Positions 9,201 to 17,741 of a stretch of 64,000 bases of DNA are shown here, piece by piece. Numbering within the stretch: the first letter of the stretch is position 1; each line of letters opens with the position of its first letter. The DNA lies in NCBI RefSeq assembly GCF_009928425.1, contig NZ_JAABNS010000001.1:1984001-2048000 (forward strand). The letters are read 5' to 3'. Both the position numbers and the translations under genes were made by a program. The notes below the pieces were generated by a model that saw only the letters and a program-made list of their open reading frames with translations, was not told the DNA's origin and did no database searches. This DNA is from Pseudarthrobacter sp. ATCC 49987. GTDB lineage: Bacteria; Actinomycetota; Actinomycetes; Actinomycetales; Micrococcaceae.

Positions 9201-10773
9201 ACTGCGCTAGTACGGCCGTTCGCAGGTGAGCCTCGGCCAGCAGCTGGGCGGGATCCGCTCCGGTCGCGGCGGCGAATGCGGCGAGCTGCGGGCCATCGAC
9301 CGCCGGTCGGGCGCGCACGCCGGTGGCCACGGGGCTGGTGCCGAGCATGTCGAGCAGGTCCTGGTCATCGAGCTGTCCGCCGGGACGCACATGGGGAACG
9401 ACGGGTGATCGGCTCACCCAGCGGGCGAGCGTGCGCCGGATAAGCGGCACGAGCTGGGCCGTGGTCTCGCCGGAGCGCGGTCGCCAGGCATCGAGATCCG
9501 TGACCGGCAACACGCCGTAGGGCTGGGCGCCGATGCGCAGCGCGGGGGCAGACCCCGCTCCGCGCACGTGGTCGCGGTGCAGGCGCCGGGCAGACTCGAT
9601 GCTTCCCGGGGTGACCGCGGGGATGGCGAGGTCATCGAGGCGTTCGAGCACAGGCTCCCAGGTGGCGAACCAGAGTGCGGTATTGGCGGCGGCCTGAGCC
9701 TCGTCCTGGGTCGAGACCGGTCCGGCGGGGATGAGATGCTCGACGGATGCGGCGTCGAGGCCGAGGGCTGCCGCGAGCCGGCTGGCGTCCCGCGACGGCG
9801 TGCGCGATTCCACAGGCGGGGCGCCCGCGCTCGCGGCCGGGCGATAGGGCGAGCGTTCGGCATCCGCATTGTTGGTGGCGGTTCCGGCGGCCAGCAGCGA
9901 GACGCCGTCGCTGAACCTGTGGCTGGTGAGGAGGTCGACGAAGTCGGCGGCGTTGGCCTCTTCCGACACCGAGTTGCGCGTTCCGACCACCACGATGCGG
10001 TCGATGAGAGTGGTGCCGCCGGGCAGCTGCACCTCCACCCCCAGGCCCGCGCTCTGTGCCGCCTCGAAGTCGACTGTCCACTCCGAGCCGACCGGCACGG
10101 TCAGGCCGGCCACCTGATTCAGTGCGTCGTCGCCGAACGCGATCGGCGACAGCGGCACGTCGGTCGCCACCGGCGAGCCGGTCACCGTGATCGGCGCTGC
10201 TCCGTTCGGGAACACCCGCACCACGAACTGGTCGGGAAGGCAACGGGCGACGGTGCCGTGGGCCACCTCCTCCGGCAATGCCGGGAAGGTCGGGACGCCC
10301 TGTCCTCGGATGGCGAGGTTGGTGGGCGTCGTGGCCTCGGCCACCCACCCGGCGCGGCGTTCCCCGACGGCCGCGTTGAGTGCCGGCCAGGCGACCGCAT
10401 CGGCGTCGTCGATCCAGACGGCCGACCAGTAGGCCACGCCGGCGGCGACCTCGGCATCCGTCACCGCGCGCAGCAGGCTGTCGATGTGTGCCTCGTCGGG
10501 CGAGATGCGCACCCGAAGCGTCGACGTTCCCGGAGTCAGCTTGCTCTCGATGCGTACGGGCAGCAGCACAAGGGGCACCTCGGGAGATGCATCGCATGGG
10601 TCGAGGCGATCCCGCAGCCCGCCGATGATCTCGCGCAGGTCGTCGTCGAGCACGAGAATCTCGCCGCGGCGCCCGTGGTCGGCCGGCCGGCGGATGAGCG
10701 TTCGGCGCTTCTCGGCCAGGATGGCGATGCGCTCGCGAACTCTGGCCAGTACGGCTGGGGTCTCGACGGGCAT
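6244..10773 (-). CDS. Uncharacterised 1509-aa protein, giant-protein operon gene 3
   Basis: Begins with a helical, basic segment (ARVRERIAILAEKRRTLIRR), then a conserved-looking block PLVLLPVRIESKLTPGTSTL and VRISPDEAHID near residues 85-120, VAYWSAVWIDDADAVAWPAL near 145, DRIVVVGTRNSVSEEANAAD near 265, SLLAAGTATNNADAERSPYR near 300, and RIGAQPYGVLPVTDLDAWRP near 425. The remaining ~1000 residues are Ala-rich helices. No signal peptide, membrane segment, Walker motif or protease triad was found. Only three bases separate it from the 1118-aa gene and its stop overlaps the next start. The length is intact with no frameshift. It resembles unnamed proteins that travel with the adjoining genes; I cannot assign a domain family from memory. 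Confidence 0.82.
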   Translation of the reverse strand: MPVETPAVLARVRERIAILAEKRRTLIRRPADHGRRGEILVLDDDLREIIGGLRDRLDPCDASPEVPLVLLPVRIESKLTPGTSTLRVRISPDEAHIDSLLRAVTDAEVAAGVAYWSAVWIDDADAVAWPALNAAVGERRAGWVAEATTPTNLAIRGQGVPTFPALPEEVAHGTVARCLPDQFVVRVFPNGAAPITVTGSPVATDVPLSPIAFGDDALNQVAGLTVPVGSEWTVDFEAAQSAGLGVEVQLPGGTTLIDRIVVVGTRNSVSEEANAADFVDLLTSHRFSDGVSLLAAGTATNNADAERSPYRPAASAGAPPVESRTPSRDASRLAAALGLDAASVEHLIPAGPVSTQDEAQAAANTALWFATWEPVLERLDDLAIPAVTPGSIESARRLHRDHVRGAGSAPALRIGAQPYGVLPVTDLDAWRPRSGETTAQLVPLIRRTLARWVSRSPVVPHVRPGGQLDDQDLLDMLGTSPVATGVRARPAVDGPQLAAFAAATGADPAQLLAEAHLRTAVLAQFSVDAAKILSTPAPHDDSRTIGLPLVSERDAEVVAEILAGTTPKVDSVLQALLDIAWDSAKRLRFRAAPQEFVGPLLDFVQLDPEIRRVVTMAASADAAVDDTAPERFFAAAERVAAVQHFDGQPTERVSIAAIEPVAEARTSLAQVALDLGDTAQARWLGSSAITELLYAFGVGGEVRAAMIALAAAPLDERRIAVASALDLASHRIDAWATGVATARRASLAATAPVGMTIGAFGYVEQIRLGVARSDPDGWIHAPSSSHAVAAGVLASAHRSNIGALPGKQPFAIDLSSRRGVELRRVLEGVAAGQSIGALLGYQIERGLAGTSAARFQLSLRQIAPAATDQLGNDEAQEVAAARVAAADVVDGAELLRLFPLDTLTAANPPLRARLTLKPDNAFVENWDPVSNAEWDLLAAAMRGAAATLDAVSDALLSESVLQYSSGNPSRASAAMDAMASGAAVDPDLGVLGVRQTGRILTHGVFAAIPADATGWSNTRPRALAEPRLEAWAARRLGDPADIAVTDTPNRHTLAEAGWAALDLVFADDAASLDRELRAAIPALDDSPLAAGLLRAAALAGSLRSLAAGGTPLGPDSLVRTGVAPERRIDTDELLARVGAVLDALATVLASGQAVIAAIDSDSLAVEEDAVADVIDAVRGLAAFGVPLVPDAAIPANVAWAVGAWQAAFARLGQARATLVALRDPARETPATTGEIVDACRAVAEGILGDGFLLLPLLAKPAGIDSFHTAITMPAMTKQPTRAHLNAFVRDHATVRAGVGRLAEAQLLGGALGIPIPLRIVQLTEHDDVTGNPAAGTERWLAGPLPDDIPWPAASASHLVVELVGGHDDFAGSFAGLAIDGWSETLPFQPDPRAFDPAAPDNPLRAARATTGLAVHANQASARAPQVLLSAVSPDGNRWTTDSVVATVLEAVDLAKARLVTYEHTPGDAAILPAIYVASPWLQIRTGLQFTELAKVKWSGVGIPFLSEVK

Positions 10774-10776
10774 GGT

Positions 10777-13700
10777 CTACGCCTCTCTCACGATCAGGTC
10801 CGTCGCCTGGAACGCGACCCGCACCGGACGGTGCAGGTGCTTCTCGGCATAGGCTGCGGAATGCGGTGCTGTGTCGGTGAGGTGCTTCTGGCCGGCCGGC
10901 AGCTGGGTATCGGCCGGTCGCTGGAATCGGGTAGCGCTCGGATGCTCGGCGATGGTGATCCACCACTGCTCCCCGTCGAGTTCGTCGACGGAGAGGTCGA
11001 CGCCCACGAGCGCGATGTCGGGATCGAGCACCTCGGAGAACAGCACGCTGGCGGTCTGCTGCGGCGAGCCGACCTTCTCGAAAACCGGATCGCGCACGGT
11101 GCCCTGGTTCTTCACCGCCTGGATGATGAGATCGGGGAAACGGCGCACAAGCTCGCTCTTGACCACGATCACGGCGCGGCCGTCGCCGCCGCCGAGGAAG
11201 ATCTGCGACGCCAGGGGCGTCGCCGGAAACAGGTGGATGGGCGTCGCCAGCTCGTCGACTGTTGGGTTCCAGAAGCGGTGGAAGTAGGTGCCGCGCTGAT
11301 CGGTCGGGTAGCCCCGCCAGAGCAGCTCCCGCCCCATCTCGTCGCTCAGGCCGACGAAGAATGCCGCCATGAACTCACTGTTGGTGGAGAGCACCGTGAC
11401 GAAGTCGGCGGCCGGCAGCAGGCCGAGCCCGGGAACGAGCCACTCCCGGTCGTACTCCTCGAGTGCGCGGTACATCGGACGGTCGAAACGCGGCGCCGCC
11501 ATGATCGGCGCGATACGCGGTTGGGCGAACCAGCGATCGGCGAGGCCGGCACTGAGGTGCAGTCGACCGGCGAGGGACGCGCGCACAGTGTGCCGTGGAT
11601 CGATCGCCGCGGCGATGGCGGCGGATGCGACGGCCAGGGCGTCGCGGTGCGGCACGGCGTCGATCGTGAGCAGGGCCCCGGGATCGATGAGCGACGTCAT
11701 CTCGGCGCGCAGCACGTCGAGCGGAAGCTCGTTGATGCGGTCGAGGGCGGGGGTGAGCTTCACCTCGGCCAGCTCTGCGAACTGCGCTAGCCCGGCGTCG
11801 AGTTCGGCCGCGTCCCTCATGTCGCCGAGCTTCTTGAGGTGCTGCGCGTCGATGACCCTGAGGCCTCGCCAGCCGATGAGCACGTGGCCTTCGACCGGGA
11901 CGCGACGGAATTCGCCTCCGCCGAGGGGAACCCGCACCGCGCCACCGCCCTGCGGGAGGCGGCCCACCGCGCCGCCGATGGGCGATCGCCTGATGATCGG
12001 CGCGCGGGGGTTGAACGGTGCGACGACAGGGCCGACGCCGATGGGGCGCACGTCGACGACGCCAAGGTCGACCAGCACCTGGTCGTTCAGCATCACGGCC
12101 GTACCCTTCAGGCGCTCGCGCAGAGGGCCAGCGATCGTCGCCTTCGAGAGCGAGAGTTCGGCGGCGAGCGGGCCGATGCGCTGGGCGCGGATGGACTCGA
12201 CCGCGGGAACGGATGACGCGCGCAGCAGCCGCTCGCTCCACCGGGTGGCGATGTCCGCGCCCAGGTCGAAGCCGGTGTCGACCGCCTTCCAGCGGCTCGG
12301 CTCGGTGAGGTAGGTGGCGAAGCCACCGTTGCCCTCGACGCGTGCGTTCGCCTCCGTCAACAGGCCGCCGATCGTGTCGACCGGAGCGCCGATCGCCGCG
12401 CCGACGAGCTTCAGGTCGAGGTGGGCGACGACGTCGGCCGTCAGCCGCCCGATGCCCTCGGGGTTCGTGTACACCCGGGTGAAGTCGCGGAGCCCCGCGT
12501 CGGTTCCCACGACGTTGCCGGCGCGTCGGCGGGAGGCGGCATCCGTTCTCCTAATCATCGGTCCGGCCGGGCGGGTGACCCGCCGAAAGGCGCTCCTGGT
12601 CGCTGCGACCGGGGTCGCACTCAGAACCACATCGGCGAACAGAGTGCTGCCCGCGGCGACCGAGATACGGGTGGCGAGAGGAGCGGCGACCTGGAGCAGG
12701 TGCCCGGCCTGCAGCTCACTGAGCCTGCCGTGAAGCCTGGTGGCGAGCAGTTCTGCCAGCTGTGCCAGCCGGATGGCGCGATTCGCCGCCTCCACCTCGC
12801 CGAGCTGGGCCCACGCCGACTGCATCAGCCGCTCCTGGTCCCGCTGCACCACGCGGGTGCCGAGCCCACCCACGATGCGCTTCACCGGAGCGAGATTCAG
12901 CTCGGCGAACCAGTCTGAGCCCTCGATGACGGCGCTGCCGCGGTGCAGCTTGGCGTAGATACGCGGGCCGATGATGGGCAGGTCAGGCACGCCATCCGTC
13001 TGCTTCTGCGTGCCCTCGATGGCGGCCGGCAGATCGAGTTCGGCGTGCAGGTCGTCGACCATGGCGTCGGGCCAGACAGCCGTCTCCGCGATCTGCTGCT
13101 GCGGAGTTGACGGCGCGCTCGGCGAGAACAGGGCGCAGCGCAGCACCTGCTTGCGCCCGACCTCATCGGCGCCGAGGGCCCGCAGCGGCTTGCCGGGCTG
13201 CGACGTGTCGATGAACTTGCGCCCGACCTCATAGGGTGCCGCGATGCCCTGCAGCTTGTTCGCGAGCGAGCGGAAGTCGCCGTCGGGACCGGTGCGGAAC
13301 TCCCAGCTGTCGTAGACCGGGAGGCGCATCGGGTCGGGCGAGGAACTGGTCCATGCAGGGTCGAGGCTGCCGCCGGTGAGGCCGAGGCCTCCGCGCACGC
13401 CCACGTCGGTCGTCGGCACGAGGGCCGCGATGTAGTCGGTGTCCTGCTTCAGGATGCGCGGCGAGATGACCCGCGACAGGTTGACGGGAGCGTGGGCAGG
13501 TGAGAACCGGGCGGAGAGATCCTGCCCCGTCGTCGTGGCCGGCGCCTGGGCATGCGCCCAGAGGTCGGCGCGGGTGAGCGTCGGCAGTTGCGCGAGCGCC
13601 ACCTGGAAAACGGGGAGCAGTGCGGTGGACGCCGGTTCGCGTGTGACGGCCGAGCGCTCGAGCACGACGAGGGTGAGCCAGGGGCGCATGACCGGAGTCT

Positions 13701-14133
13701 GCTTGGCGGCGCTGAATGCCCACGGCAGCTCGGGGCGGTCGAACTCGATGTGGGCCAGCACGGTCTCCTCGGCTGTGCGGGCACCCGGGGCGGGGAAGCG
13801 ACGCACGATCTGCGCCGGGTCGATGCCGCGCACGTCGCCCGGACCATACAGGGTCACCGAGAGGGCTGCGGATGCCGCTCCTCCGGCGCTGTCGGCCAGT
13901 GGCACCTCCACCCGGGAGCTGGAACGCACGCTACCGGCGGGCGGAGCGCTCGCTGCTGCGGCGAGACCGCCGACGACCGTCGACGCGAACTCGAGCGACT
14001 CGATCGCCACGGCGCTCTCGTCGAATTCGTCCTCCGGAGCGATCGCCAGGGCGAAGGCGTCGCGCACCACATGGGTGGCTGTACGGGCGAGCGGCGCGAC
14101 GACGCTCGCTGCGATGGCATCCAGGTCGGCCAT
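10777..14133 (-). CDS. Uncharacterised 1118-aa protein, giant-protein operon gene 2
   Basis: Cytosolic-looking protein without signal peptide or membrane helix. Visible blocks: AHIEFDRPELPWAFSAAKQT (about residues 125-145) followed by RPWLTLVVLE, QRDQERLMQSAWAQLGEVEA near 425, RFDRPMYRALEEYDREWLVP near 890, and FFVGLSDEMGRELLWRGYPT then DQRGTYFHRFW near 930-960. The Trp/Arg/Asp-rich C-terminal block is the most distinctive feature and occurs, as far as I recall, in unnamed large proteins of diverse bacteria. A repeated Gly/Arg segment (about residues 690-730) may be a flexible linker. It starts four bases after the stop of the 1029-aa gene. No enzymatic signature is visible, so function is unknown. 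Confidence 0.82.
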   Translation of the reverse strand: MADLDAIAASVVAPLARTATHVVRDAFALAIAPEDEFDESAVAIESLEFASTVVGGLAAAASAPPAGSVRSSSRVEVPLADSAGGAASAALSVTLYGPGDVRGIDPAQIVRRFPAPGARTAEETVLAHIEFDRPELPWAFSAAKQTPVMRPWLTLVVLERSAVTREPASTALLPVFQVALAQLPTLTRADLWAHAQAPATTTGQDLSARFSPAHAPVNLSRVISPRILKQDTDYIAALVPTTDVGVRGGLGLTGGSLDPAWTSSSPDPMRLPVYDSWEFRTGPDGDFRSLANKLQGIAAPYEVGRKFIDTSQPGKPLRALGADEVGRKQVLRCALFSPSAPSTPQQQIAETAVWPDAMVDDLHAELDLPAAIEGTQKQTDGVPDLPIIGPRIYAKLHRGSAVIEGSDWFAELNLAPVKRIVGGLGTRVVQRDQERLMQSAWAQLGEVEAANRAIRLAQLAELLATRLHGRLSELQAGHLLQVAAPLATRISVAAGSTLFADVVLSATPVAATRSAFRRVTRPAGPMIRRTDAASRRRAGNVVGTDAGLRDFTRVYTNPEGIGRLTADVVAHLDLKLVGAAIGAPVDTIGGLLTEANARVEGNGGFATYLTEPSRWKAVDTGFDLGADIATRWSERLLRASSVPAVESIRAQRIGPLAAELSLSKATIAGPLRERLKGTAVMLNDQVLVDLGVVDVRPIGVGPVVAPFNPRAPIIRRSPIGGAVGRLPQGGGAVRVPLGGGEFRRVPVEGHVLIGWRGLRVIDAQHLKKLGDMRDAAELDAGLAQFAELAEVKLTPALDRINELPLDVLRAEMTSLIDPGALLTIDAVPHRDALAVASAAIAAAIDPRHTVRASLAGRLHLSAGLADRWFAQPRIAPIMAAPRFDRPMYRALEEYDREWLVPGLGLLPAADFVTVLSTNSEFMAAFFVGLSDEMGRELLWRGYPTDQRGTYFHRFWNPTVDELATPIHLFPATPLASQIFLGGGDGRAVIVVKSELVRRFPDLIIQAVKNQGTVRDPVFEKVGSPQQTASVLFSEVLDPDIALVGVDLSVDELDGEQWWITIAEHPSATRFQRPADTQLPAGQKHLTDTAPHSAAYAEKHLHRPVRVAFQATDLIVREA

Positions 14134-14137
14134 CAGG

Positions 14138-17100
14138 TCACCCCTTCACGATCATGCGCGTCGCTGTTGCGGCGCTCTCGGTGTTGACGGCGGTTGTCAC
14201 GAGCGCGGCCTGCGTGGCGCTCAGTTCGCCGAGGCCGGCGAGCAGGGCCACACCGGTGGCGGCATCCGCGATCCTCGACGTGCCCTTGTCGGAGACCGTG
14301 ACTGCGGCATTCGGCGGTGCCGGTTGCACGTACGGATTCCCGACCTCGCTCACAGCCCTGCCCACGTTGGTCTTCGTGGCGTAAGAGCCGGCGAGGGTGG
14401 CGAACGTCCCCGCGAACTCGATCATCGCCGACGGCTCGTCTGGGTTGCGCACGTAGGTCTGGTACGCCACCGTCGCCGAGGTCTGGGCGCCGACTTTCGG
14501 GGTGGTGGCAGCAGCGATGCGGCACCCGCCGGTCATCTCCTCAAAGCCCGAGCGGGCGAGCAGCGACTCGTCCTCGAGCGCGAAGAACTGCCCGGGCGCG
14601 AACGCCGTCTTGAGCTCGCTGACAGCACCGACGAGCCCGGAGTCGGGGGTCGCCGTCGGCGTGCCGATGGCCACCATGTCGGCCTTGACCGCTGCCGAGC
14701 CGATGCGCGCGATCTTGACGCCCAGGGGCACCTGGGTCTGCGACACCTCGACGCCGGCCAGCGGATGCGCGATTCGGCCCTGGATGTCGTCGACCTCGAC
14801 CAGGGTGACGAGTTGCGCGGCGTGGTCGGGCAGCTGCACCTTCCAGGCGTCGGGCTCGTTCATCGCCGCTGCGGCGATCTGGAGGGCATCGACCGTGGCG
14901 AGGATCGGCGGCGGCTTCTCACCCCACTCGACGGGCCCGAGGTCCTCGTCGAAGGTGGGGAGGAACCAGACGTCGACCTTGATGTGGCCCGCCAGGCGGA
15001 ACGGTTTGGTCCCCTCGAGCGAGCCGCGGAAGACGATGGAGCAGAGCGTGAAGCCGAGCAGCTCCACCTCGACGCCAACCTCGATGGTGATCTTGAAGGC
15101 GAAGCGCGGCGCCCAGATGAAGATCATGTCGAGTGTGAGCCAGGCCTTCGCCACGATGACTGAGAAGTCCGCGTTGAGGCGCCCGTCGACGCCGAGCATG
15201 ACCGAGCCGGCCGTGATGGCGAAGTAGGCCTTGATGACGAAGCTGATCGCCTTGGACGGCGAGAGGTCGATGGTGACCCTGTCCATGTCGCCGAGCTTCG
15301 GCTTGCCGCCCGTCAGCTTCTCGTACTCGGGGTGAAAGCCGCCGACCGAGAACTCGAACGCTCCGTTGCCCGACCACTGGATGTAGAGGCCGAGGTCACC
15401 CGAGATCTTGATGCCGGCCACGGTGGAGTCGCGCATGCTCGCGAACAGCAGCAGGTAGTCGGGGGTGATTGCCACGAAGACGTCAGCGCGGATGTCGGTT
15501 ATCGGCGCCTCCTTCGTCGGCACTCGCACCCGCAGGGAGCCGAGGATGACGATCATCGGATCGGGAAGCGCGAGCACCACGCCGAGCTTCATCTCCACGA
15601 ACTTCGCCTGCGAGCCCCAGCCGAGTTCGACGATCGGGCCGAAGACGAAGCCGCCGTCCTTCGGCGGGAACACGTGCGCCACCTTGTCGAGCAGCTTGGG
15701 CGCCTCGGCGACAGGGTTGTCGGGGAACAGCATCTTGTCGAGGATGTGCTCCTTCATTCCGGAGCGCAGCTCTTCGAGGTCGAGACCGCGGTTGAGTGCC
15801 AGGATGCCGCCGATTCCGTTCAGCGTGAATCCCATGCTGAGGTCGATGGCCACGGGGAAGCGCACGCCGATGACGAGCACGATGGAGAACGGGTCGGGCG
15901 AGAGGATGACGATGGCCGACAGGCCGAACTTGAGGATCTGCAACTGGACGACCCCGCCGAACTCGACCCGCTTCACGTCCTGCCCACCGACCTTGTAGGT
16001 GCGTTCGACGCGTTGGATGAACCCGCCGCCCGTGACGGGGCCGGCCTTCACTCGCAGGCCGATCGCATCCGGCCAGCGTGGGGAGACGGGGAGGTTGAAG
16101 ACGGCCTGTTGCTCGGCCACGCCCTCGGGAGTCACGACGAAACCGGAGCCGACGATCTGCAGCCCGATGACAGCGCCCAGCTTCGCTGCGATTGACGTGG
16201 TCAGTTCGAATCCAGTGACCTCACGAGCCGGGTTGCGCACCAGCCCGAACGCCACCTCGCGCAGTTCGACCCCGGGGAACGAGAACCGCGTGGGCAGGAC
16301 CGCCTTCTCATTGCCACGGCCGTCACCGATGTAGAACCCCTGTCCGGTGTCGAGCGAGACCGTCGTGAGGGTCGTCGCCTTCGGATCTTCGGAGCCCGGC
16401 ATGACCTTCGCCAACAAGGGATCGCTCGTGAGGCCGGGCTGCAGGATGGTGCGGAAGCGCAGACCGAGGATCGCCACGTCGCCGATGAACCACTTGCCGT
16501 CGCGCTCCAACAGGCCGGTCTTCTCCTCCGCCGTCGGGTTCACGATCTCGCGGTCGCTGAACTGCAGGAACGCCTCGAACGTCACCTGGTCGAGCGTCAT
16601 CGCGCCGAGCTTCACCTGGCCGGAGCGGAGGAACGTGGCAGCCAGGATGAACTTTCCGTCGGTGCGGTCCAGGGCGAGGTTGCCGCCGAGTTTCTTCACC
16701 AGGTCATCGACGCCGAGCACGTTCTTCCCGAAGCTGTTCAGGAGCTTGCCGGAACCGGCGCCGAGATTCTTGAACGGCTGCGCCCACGGGTTCCAGAAGT
16801 CCATCAGGCCGGAACGGATGGCCTCGTCGACGGAGCCGTCCGCCTTCTTGGCCAGCTCCTTGGCGACGATGTTGAACGCCTCGTCCATGGCGGCGAGGGC
16901 CATGCCGATGCGCACGGCGACTCGAGCCGCGGTGTCGACGTTGAAGTCGTCCTTGTCGATGTCATCTGCCGACTCCTTCACCATCTTGGCGATGAGCTCG
17001 GTCTGCTTCTTGATCTTGTCGGCAATCGGTTTGACCAGGTCAACGGCGGCCTTAATGTCGGCCTTGAGCTTCTCGAAGGTCGGCTTTACGTCGCCGACGA

Positions 17101-17227
17101 CGCCGAAGGTGACAATCGACTCGAGGAACGGCACCGTGTCCTTGAAGGAGGTGCCGCTCATGTCGCCGAGGCGTGAATTGGCGAAGGCTTCGATCCCGTT
17201 GAGGAATCCGGTTCCGATGTCCGTCAT
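14138..17227 (-). CDS. 1029-aa beta-rich protein, DUF6603-like; giant-protein operon gene 1
   Basis: The N-terminal ~110 residues are amphipathic and Lys-rich helices (KIKKQTELIAKMVKESADDI). Most of the rest is alternating hydrophobic beta-strand sequence with many Gly and Asp turns. Blocks such as MGFTLNGIGGILALNRGLDL, DKMLFPDNPVAEAPKLLDKV, HVFPPKDGGFVFGPIVELGW and FEFSVGGFHPEYEKL resemble the uncharacterised DUF6603 family (assignment from memory, moderate certainty). The pattern suggests a large beta-solenoid, barrel or lipid-transfer-like scaffold. No signal peptide is seen. It is the first large gene of the operon, about 70 bp after a small broken gene on the same strand. Its ribosome binding site is weak (AAGTGGGACACA). 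Confidence 0.82.
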   Translation of the reverse strand: MTDIGTGFLNGIEAFANSRLGDMSGTSFKDTVPFLESIVTFGVVGDVKPTFEKLKADIKAAVDLVKPIADKIKKQTELIAKMVKESADDIDKDDFNVDTAARVAVRIGMALAAMDEAFNIVAKELAKKADGSVDEAIRSGLMDFWNPWAQPFKNLGAGSGKLLNSFGKNVLGVDDLVKKLGGNLALDRTDGKFILAATFLRSGQVKLGAMTLDQVTFEAFLQFSDREIVNPTAEEKTGLLERDGKWFIGDVAILGLRFRTILQPGLTSDPLLAKVMPGSEDPKATTLTTVSLDTGQGFYIGDGRGNEKAVLPTRFSFPGVELREVAFGLVRNPAREVTGFELTTSIAAKLGAVIGLQIVGSGFVVTPEGVAEQQAVFNLPVSPRWPDAIGLRVKAGPVTGGGFIQRVERTYKVGGQDVKRVEFGGVVQLQILKFGLSAIVILSPDPFSIVLVIGVRFPVAIDLSMGFTLNGIGGILALNRGLDLEELRSGMKEHILDKMLFPDNPVAEAPKLLDKVAHVFPPKDGGFVFGPIVELGWGSQAKFVEMKLGVVLALPDPMIVILGSLRVRVPTKEAPITDIRADVFVAITPDYLLLFASMRDSTVAGIKISGDLGLYIQWSGNGAFEFSVGGFHPEYEKLTGGKPKLGDMDRVTIDLSPSKAISFVIKAYFAITAGSVMLGVDGRLNADFSVIVAKAWLTLDMIFIWAPRFAFKITIEVGVEVELLGFTLCSIVFRGSLEGTKPFRLAGHIKVDVWFLPTFDEDLGPVEWGEKPPPILATVDALQIAAAAMNEPDAWKVQLPDHAAQLVTLVEVDDIQGRIAHPLAGVEVSQTQVPLGVKIARIGSAAVKADMVAIGTPTATPDSGLVGAVSELKTAFAPGQFFALEDESLLARSGFEEMTGGCRIAAATTPKVGAQTSATVAYQTYVRNPDEPSAMIEFAGTFATLAGSYATKTNVGRAVSEVGNPYVQPAPPNAAVTVSDKGTSRIADAATGVALLAGLGELSATQAALVTTAVNTESAATATRMIVKG

Positions 17228-17296
17228 TGTGTCCCACTTTGTCTTCAGGAACAGAGCTGGCCTGCAACTATGGCCTGTTATCCCAACAGAGAAGTA

Positions 17297-17629
17297 CTAA
17301 GGATTTACGATGTAGAAAATCGAAAAATCTGCACCATCCCAATTGAAACGAGCTTCCTTTTCACCCTGTGTATGCTCGCCGCCCCAAACAACCCAGCTGC
17401 CCAAGTAGTCGTCGTCATCCCATAGCCCCGAGTCCTGATCGTAAAGGGACAGACGAAGGCTGTTTCTAAAGGGGACGCCCGGTACTTGGGTTAACGGTTC
17501 TTAGGCGCCATCGTTCATACTCTGGGAGCCCCACACCTTCCGGCCACCGATTAGAAGATAGGACTCATCAGGGCCTGTCCAATCCTCAGTTCCGTGACAT
17601 TGAATCGACTGCAGTTGAAGAGTCGGCAT
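17297..17629 (-). pseudogene. Small C2-like beta protein gene with in-frame TAA
   Basis: A 111-codon frame starts at ATG 17629 behind a clear AAGGAG and ends at TAG 17297, but codon 43 (17501-17503) is TAA. The first part reads MPTLQLQSIQCHGTEDWTGP, DESYLLIGGRKVWGSQSMND; the second FRNSLRLSLYDQDSGLWDDD, DYLGSWVVWGG and FNWDGADFSIFYIVNP. The LYDQD...DDDDYLG block resembles the Asp loops of C2-like domains, as in small secreted or calcium-dependent bacterial proteins (family from memory). Sequence on both sides of the stop continues in the same frame, so a single nonsense mutation is the simplest reading. Its position, 69 bp before the 1029-aa gene on the same strand, makes it a probable first member of the operon. 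Confidence 0.6.
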
Positions 17630-17741
17630 TTTGTCTCCTTGGATTGCCGGCTGGGTGAGTAATTTTGCTAGCGCGACACTGGCTACGGCTCAGTGAACCA
17701 ATAGGAGCGTTACTGTGGCGTTACTGTGGCGTTACTGCGGG

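Noticed and set aside
7621..11790. Long + strand frames (500 and 740 codons) opposite the giant genes
   Set aside because: His/Gly/Arg-rich shadows; the minus-strand frames are longer, coupled and have plausible starts.
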